DNA from: Anaerolineae bacterium
GTDB lineage: Bacteria > Chloroflexota > Anaerolineae > Aggregatilineales > Phototrophicaceae
Direction: 5' to 3'
NCBI GenBank assembly: GCA_025454675.1
Contig: JALONZ010000085.1
Coordinates: 1-7,346, forward strand
Length of the DNA: 7,346 bases
Under the pieces are notes generated by a model that was given only the letters and a program-made list of their open reading frames with translations, was not told the DNA's origin and ran no database searches. A program made the position numbers and the translations under genes. Positions 5,534 through 7,346 of this stretch are shown in pieces (position 1 is the stretch's first letter; every line of letters starts with the position of its first letter).

Positions 5534-6302
5534 CGAAAAGGGCGGTGTCGGTAAAACGACCATCGCCACACATTTGGCGGCTGGATTGGCATTGCGCGGG
5601 GCAAAAGTTGTTTTAATTGATACCGACCCACAAGGCAACGCAACCAGCGCATTTGGTCAAGAAAAAACACCGGCATTTTATGATTTAACCGTCCGCAATG
5701 CCACCTGGCGAGACGCGCTTAAAGTGGTTTTGCCAGAATTATATGAAATGCCGAATGCCACCAGCAAAGGGCAATTATTTTTATGCCCAAGCAACATCGA
5801 ATCGCGCAATATTGCCAATACCATTAGCAGTCCCGCCATCGTGACAAAACGGGTGGCTGAATTGCAGGGCAATATTGATTATGTGATTTTCGATACATCC
5901 CCTACCCCGTCACTGCTCCATGCGGCAATTATCGCCGCCAGTCATTTCATCATCATCCCCACCGATTGCGAGGGATTTGGCGCGTTAGAAGGTGTGCCAT
6001 CCACGCTTGAGCATGTGATGGATGTGCGGAATCAGGCACTGATGCGTGGCATAGATGTGGCTCGCCCGATGGGGCTTATCCCCAATAAATACCGCGCCAA
6101 TACCATTGCCCATAATGATATTTTGAATCACTTTAGACAAACCTATGGCAGTTTGGTGTGGGATGCGTTGCCGATGCGAATCACCTATGCCGAAGCCCAA
6201 TTGATGCAACGCTTGGTGTTTGCTTTTGCCCCCGATTCGCAAGCCTGTAATGATATGTGGTCGCTGGTTGACCAAGTGATGGTGACAGCTAATGGGGCGT
6301 AA
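5508..6302 (+). CDS. parA: ParA/Soj-type partition ATPase
   Basis: 264 residues of the ParA/MinD superfamily. The deviant Walker A KGGVGKTT (11-18) has the signature Lys11, Walker A' is LIDTDPQGNATS (36-47), and FDTSPTPS (128-135) is the Walker B region. PTDCEGFGALEGV (151-163) follows, then GLIPNKY (189-195). There is no N-terminal HTH, so it is the short Soj/ParA type. Such ATPases bind DNA non-specifically in the ATP dimer and move a ParB-bound DNA cargo. Start: ATG 5508 and ATG 5511 are adjacent; the GGA at 5502-5504 is better spaced for 5511 (MKTISLI), which also matches the usual ParA N-terminus. The 3' end overlaps the next gene by 11 bp, showing an operon. Chromosomal or element-borne origin cannot be decided here. 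Confidence 0.93.
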   Translation: MMKTISLINEKGGVGKTTIATHLAAGLALRGAKVVLIDTDPQGNATSAFGQEKTPAFYDLTVRNATWRDALKVVLPELYEMPNATSKGQLFLCPSNIESRNIANTISSPAIVTKRVAELQGNIDYVIFDTSPTPSLLHAAIIAASHFIIIPTDCEGFGALEGVPSTLEHVMDVRNQALMRGIDVARPMGLIPNKYRANTIAHNDILNHFRQTYGSLVWDALPMRITYAEAQLMQRLVFAFAPDSQACNDMWSLVDQVMVTANGA

Positions 6303-7038
6303 AAAATTCACGAATGCCATTCAAAATCGGGGCAATACAAACCCAACCGAAAATGTTGGCAATTTGGCATATGGTGGGGATGTAGATTCTAAAATGCTTG
6401 ACCAGTTTTTTGATGAGATTGCACAATCCACAAAGGGGCAAAATGCCATACAAATCAGCGCCAGCGAAACAGGCATTGATATTGGCAATTTCCGCATTTT
6501 GCCAACTGGGTTGCAAATCGCCGATGGTGTTAGTGTGGATGAGTGGCAAGCCTTCGGTAAACATATTCACATGATGGAAACCGCTATCCAGTGGATTATT
6601 GGTGACTGGCTGGCGTATGGTGAACGTGCCTATGGCAAGACCTATCAGGATGTATCGGAATTGACCGGTTATAGCTATGACACCCTACGCAATTTGGTTT
6701 GGGTTGCCCGCCAATTTAACTTGTCATACCGGTATGACAAGTTGAGCCATACCCATCACCAGAAGGCATTATTAGCGTGTCATGGCGATGCGGATGTGGC
6801 ACATCAGTGGCTTGAACGCGCTTCCACCGGTGGCTGGTCTGTTAAGCGGATGCTGGATGAAATTGCGGGGGTCTCCCCTACCCCACCGCCTGCAAAGGGT
6901 CGAATGGCTAAATTTTGGGCAAATTTTGAGGGTTTTGCCAAGAAAAACATCCAAATTGCGAGTAGGGCAGGGGAGGCGGAGCGCCGTCAGATGGCAGATG
7001 CCTTGCGGAAGCTGGCAGATGATTTGGAAAAAAACTAA
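6292..7038 (+). CDS. ParA-partner protein in the ParB position, putative DNA-binding
   Basis: 248 residues. No canonical ParB/Srx motif (GxxRxxA) is seen, so the ParB role is inferred from position. The N-terminal 75 residues are polar. The central domain 78-190 has a recognisable pattern: DEWQAFG, WIIGDWLAYGE (101-111), KTYQDVSELTGYSYDTLRNL (116-135, helix-turn-helix-like), HTHHQKALLAC, then WLERASTGGWSVKRM. I recall this arrangement from plasmid and phage proteins of unclear function, but it has no name I can give safely. A Pro-rich linker (SPTPPPAKG) leads to a charged C-terminal helix. The start overlaps parA by 11 bp. A perfect 26-bp palindrome lies in codons 143-151, just after the HTH-like segment, and a strong terminator begins at the base after the stop. 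Confidence 0.75.
   Translation: MGRKKFTNAIQNRGNTNPTENVGNLAYGGDVDSKMLDQFFDEIAQSTKGQNAIQISASETGIDIGNFRILPTGLQIADGVSVDEWQAFGKHIHMMETAIQWIIGDWLAYGERAYGKTYQDVSELTGYSYDTLRNLVWVARQFNLSYRYDKLSHTHHQKALLACHGDADVAHQWLERASTGGWSVKRMLDEIAGVSPTPPPAKGRMAKFWANFEGFAKKNIQIASRAGEAERRQMADALRKLADDLEKN
6718..6743. repeat. Perfect 26-bp palindrome, candidate parS/operator
   Basis: The half-site AACTTGTCATACC (6718-6730) is followed directly by its exact reverse complement (6731-6743), with no spacer. It lies in frame in the ParA-partner gene (residues N143 to L151). Symmetry stops at 6717/6744. It could bind a dimeric protein encoded in this operon. A role as an RNA hairpin is less likely, since a zero-spacer palindrome must open some central bases to form a loop. 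Confidence 0.6.
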
Positions 7039-7080
7039 GAAATAAAAATGCGGAGGCTATCCCCTCCGCATTTTTATTTC
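7039..7080. terminator. Strong bidirectional terminator after the ParA cassette
   Basis: GAAATAAAAATGCGGAGG (7039-7056) and its exact complement (7063-7080) form an 18-bp stem with a 6-nt loop CTATCC. The GC-rich apex CGGAGG/CCTCCG is flanked by A5/T5 runs on both strands, so it can terminate from either direction. The stem begins at the base after the TAA of the upstream gene. Confidence 0.9.
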
Positions 7081-7184
7081 TCCACACAGCGAGCAAGGGT
7101 TATTTTTGTCAATTTAAGGGCGATTTTTACGGATTTCTGCGGTAATGTGTATTAATTGGTATCGGGGGCATAAAATGTGCGTTT

Positions 7185-7209
7185 AGCCTGTGGCTTTGAG
7201 CCACAGGCT
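7185..7209. repeat. REP-like hairpin AGCCTGTGGCT / AGCCACAGGCT
   Basis: Two exact 11-bp complementary arms surround a TTG loop. It has no T run, so it is not a classic terminator. Short GC-rich palindromes of this sort are typical interspersed extragenic repeats; only one copy lies in the window. Confidence 0.55.
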
Positions 7210-7303
7210 GGAAAAGATGTGGGTAAGGCATAGCCATGTAATGGGGAGGGGTAAAAACCTTATCTTAACGTGAGTTATGGATAACAAATAAGTCCTTAAA
7301 AGC

Positions 7304-7346
7304 ACCCCCATCCCCAACCCTTCCCCCACTTCGTAGGGGAAGGGAG
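7304..7346. repeat. C-rich interspersed repeat with CCCTTCCCC / GGGGAAGGG hairpin, cut by window end
   Basis: A C-rich lead-in (CCCCCATCCCCAACC) precedes CCCTTCCCC (7318-7326), a 9-nt loop and GGGGAAGGG (7336-7344). This is the general form of a common intergenic repeat in Chloroflexota and Cyanobacteria (general knowledge). A related G-rich stretch GGGGAGGGG lies at about 7240-7249, possibly a decayed opposite copy. Confidence 0.5.

Larger units (their letters stand above)
7081..7346. other. Non-coding tail with palindromic repeats
   Basis: No credible ORF is seen on either strand. The stretch holds a near-perfect hairpin at 7185-7209 and the beginning of a C-rich repeat at 7304-7346, both annotated separately. 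The rest (7081-7180 and 7210-7303) shows nothing I can assign. Confidence 0.6.

Noticed and set aside
1..7346. CRISPR arrays, tRNA or rRNA genes, insertion-sequence transposases
   Set aside because: Looked for on both strands; no regularly spaced repeats, no tRNA-like cloverleaf and no transposase motif were seen.

Overview
The window looks like a chromosomal stretch from a Chloroflexota (Anaerolineae-like) bacterium, or a similar free-living bacterium rich in Uma2 nucleases. This rests on the mix of an S9 prolyl-oligopeptidase-type hydrolase, a Uma2 (DUF820) protein, a stand-alone AIG2/GGCT-like protein and intergenic palindromes of the GTAGGGGCG / CCCTTCCCC type. The lineage is an inference; no rRNA or tRNA gene is present to confirm it.

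Layout. Positions 1-2079 (+ strand) hold the 3' part of an S9 serine peptidase gene and then a Uma2-family endonuclease-like gene with its own extended -10 promoter. A hairpin at 2087-2105 separates these from a block read on the - strand. In transcription order that block starts near 5184 with a 32-residue leader peptide rich in Ser codons (5154-5056) and a terminator hairpin (5017-4982). A 43-residue single-span membrane protein (4963-4832) and seryl-tRNA synthetase (4828-3404) follow, ending in a strong terminator. Then come an APH(6)/hydroxyurea-kinase-like gene (3334-2513) and a gamma-glutamylcyclotransferase-like gene (2408-2112). Back on the + strand, a 44-residue ORF, a ParA ATPase and a ParB-position protein of uncertain family overlap one another (5399-7038) and end in an 18-bp-stem terminator. 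The flanks of this cassette carry REP-like palindromes.

Two systems deserve attention. First, the region upstream of serS has every part of a classical ribosome-mediated attenuator. These are an extended -10 promoter, a Shine-Dalgarno site, a leader ORF with six Ser codons in its last nine sense codons, a 12-bp terminator followed by U5, and a competing antiterminator that starts at the leader stop codon and invades the 3' arm of the terminator. It would sense charged tRNA-Ser, the product of the gene it controls. Second, the ParA cassette carries a perfect 26-bp palindrome (6718-6743) inside the coding sequence of the ParA partner. This is a candidate parS/operator site, placed like the parS site known inside Bacillus subtilis spo0J.

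The remaining genes (peptidase, Uma2, APH-like, GGCT-like) look like independent accessory or housekeeping functions without a shared pathway.
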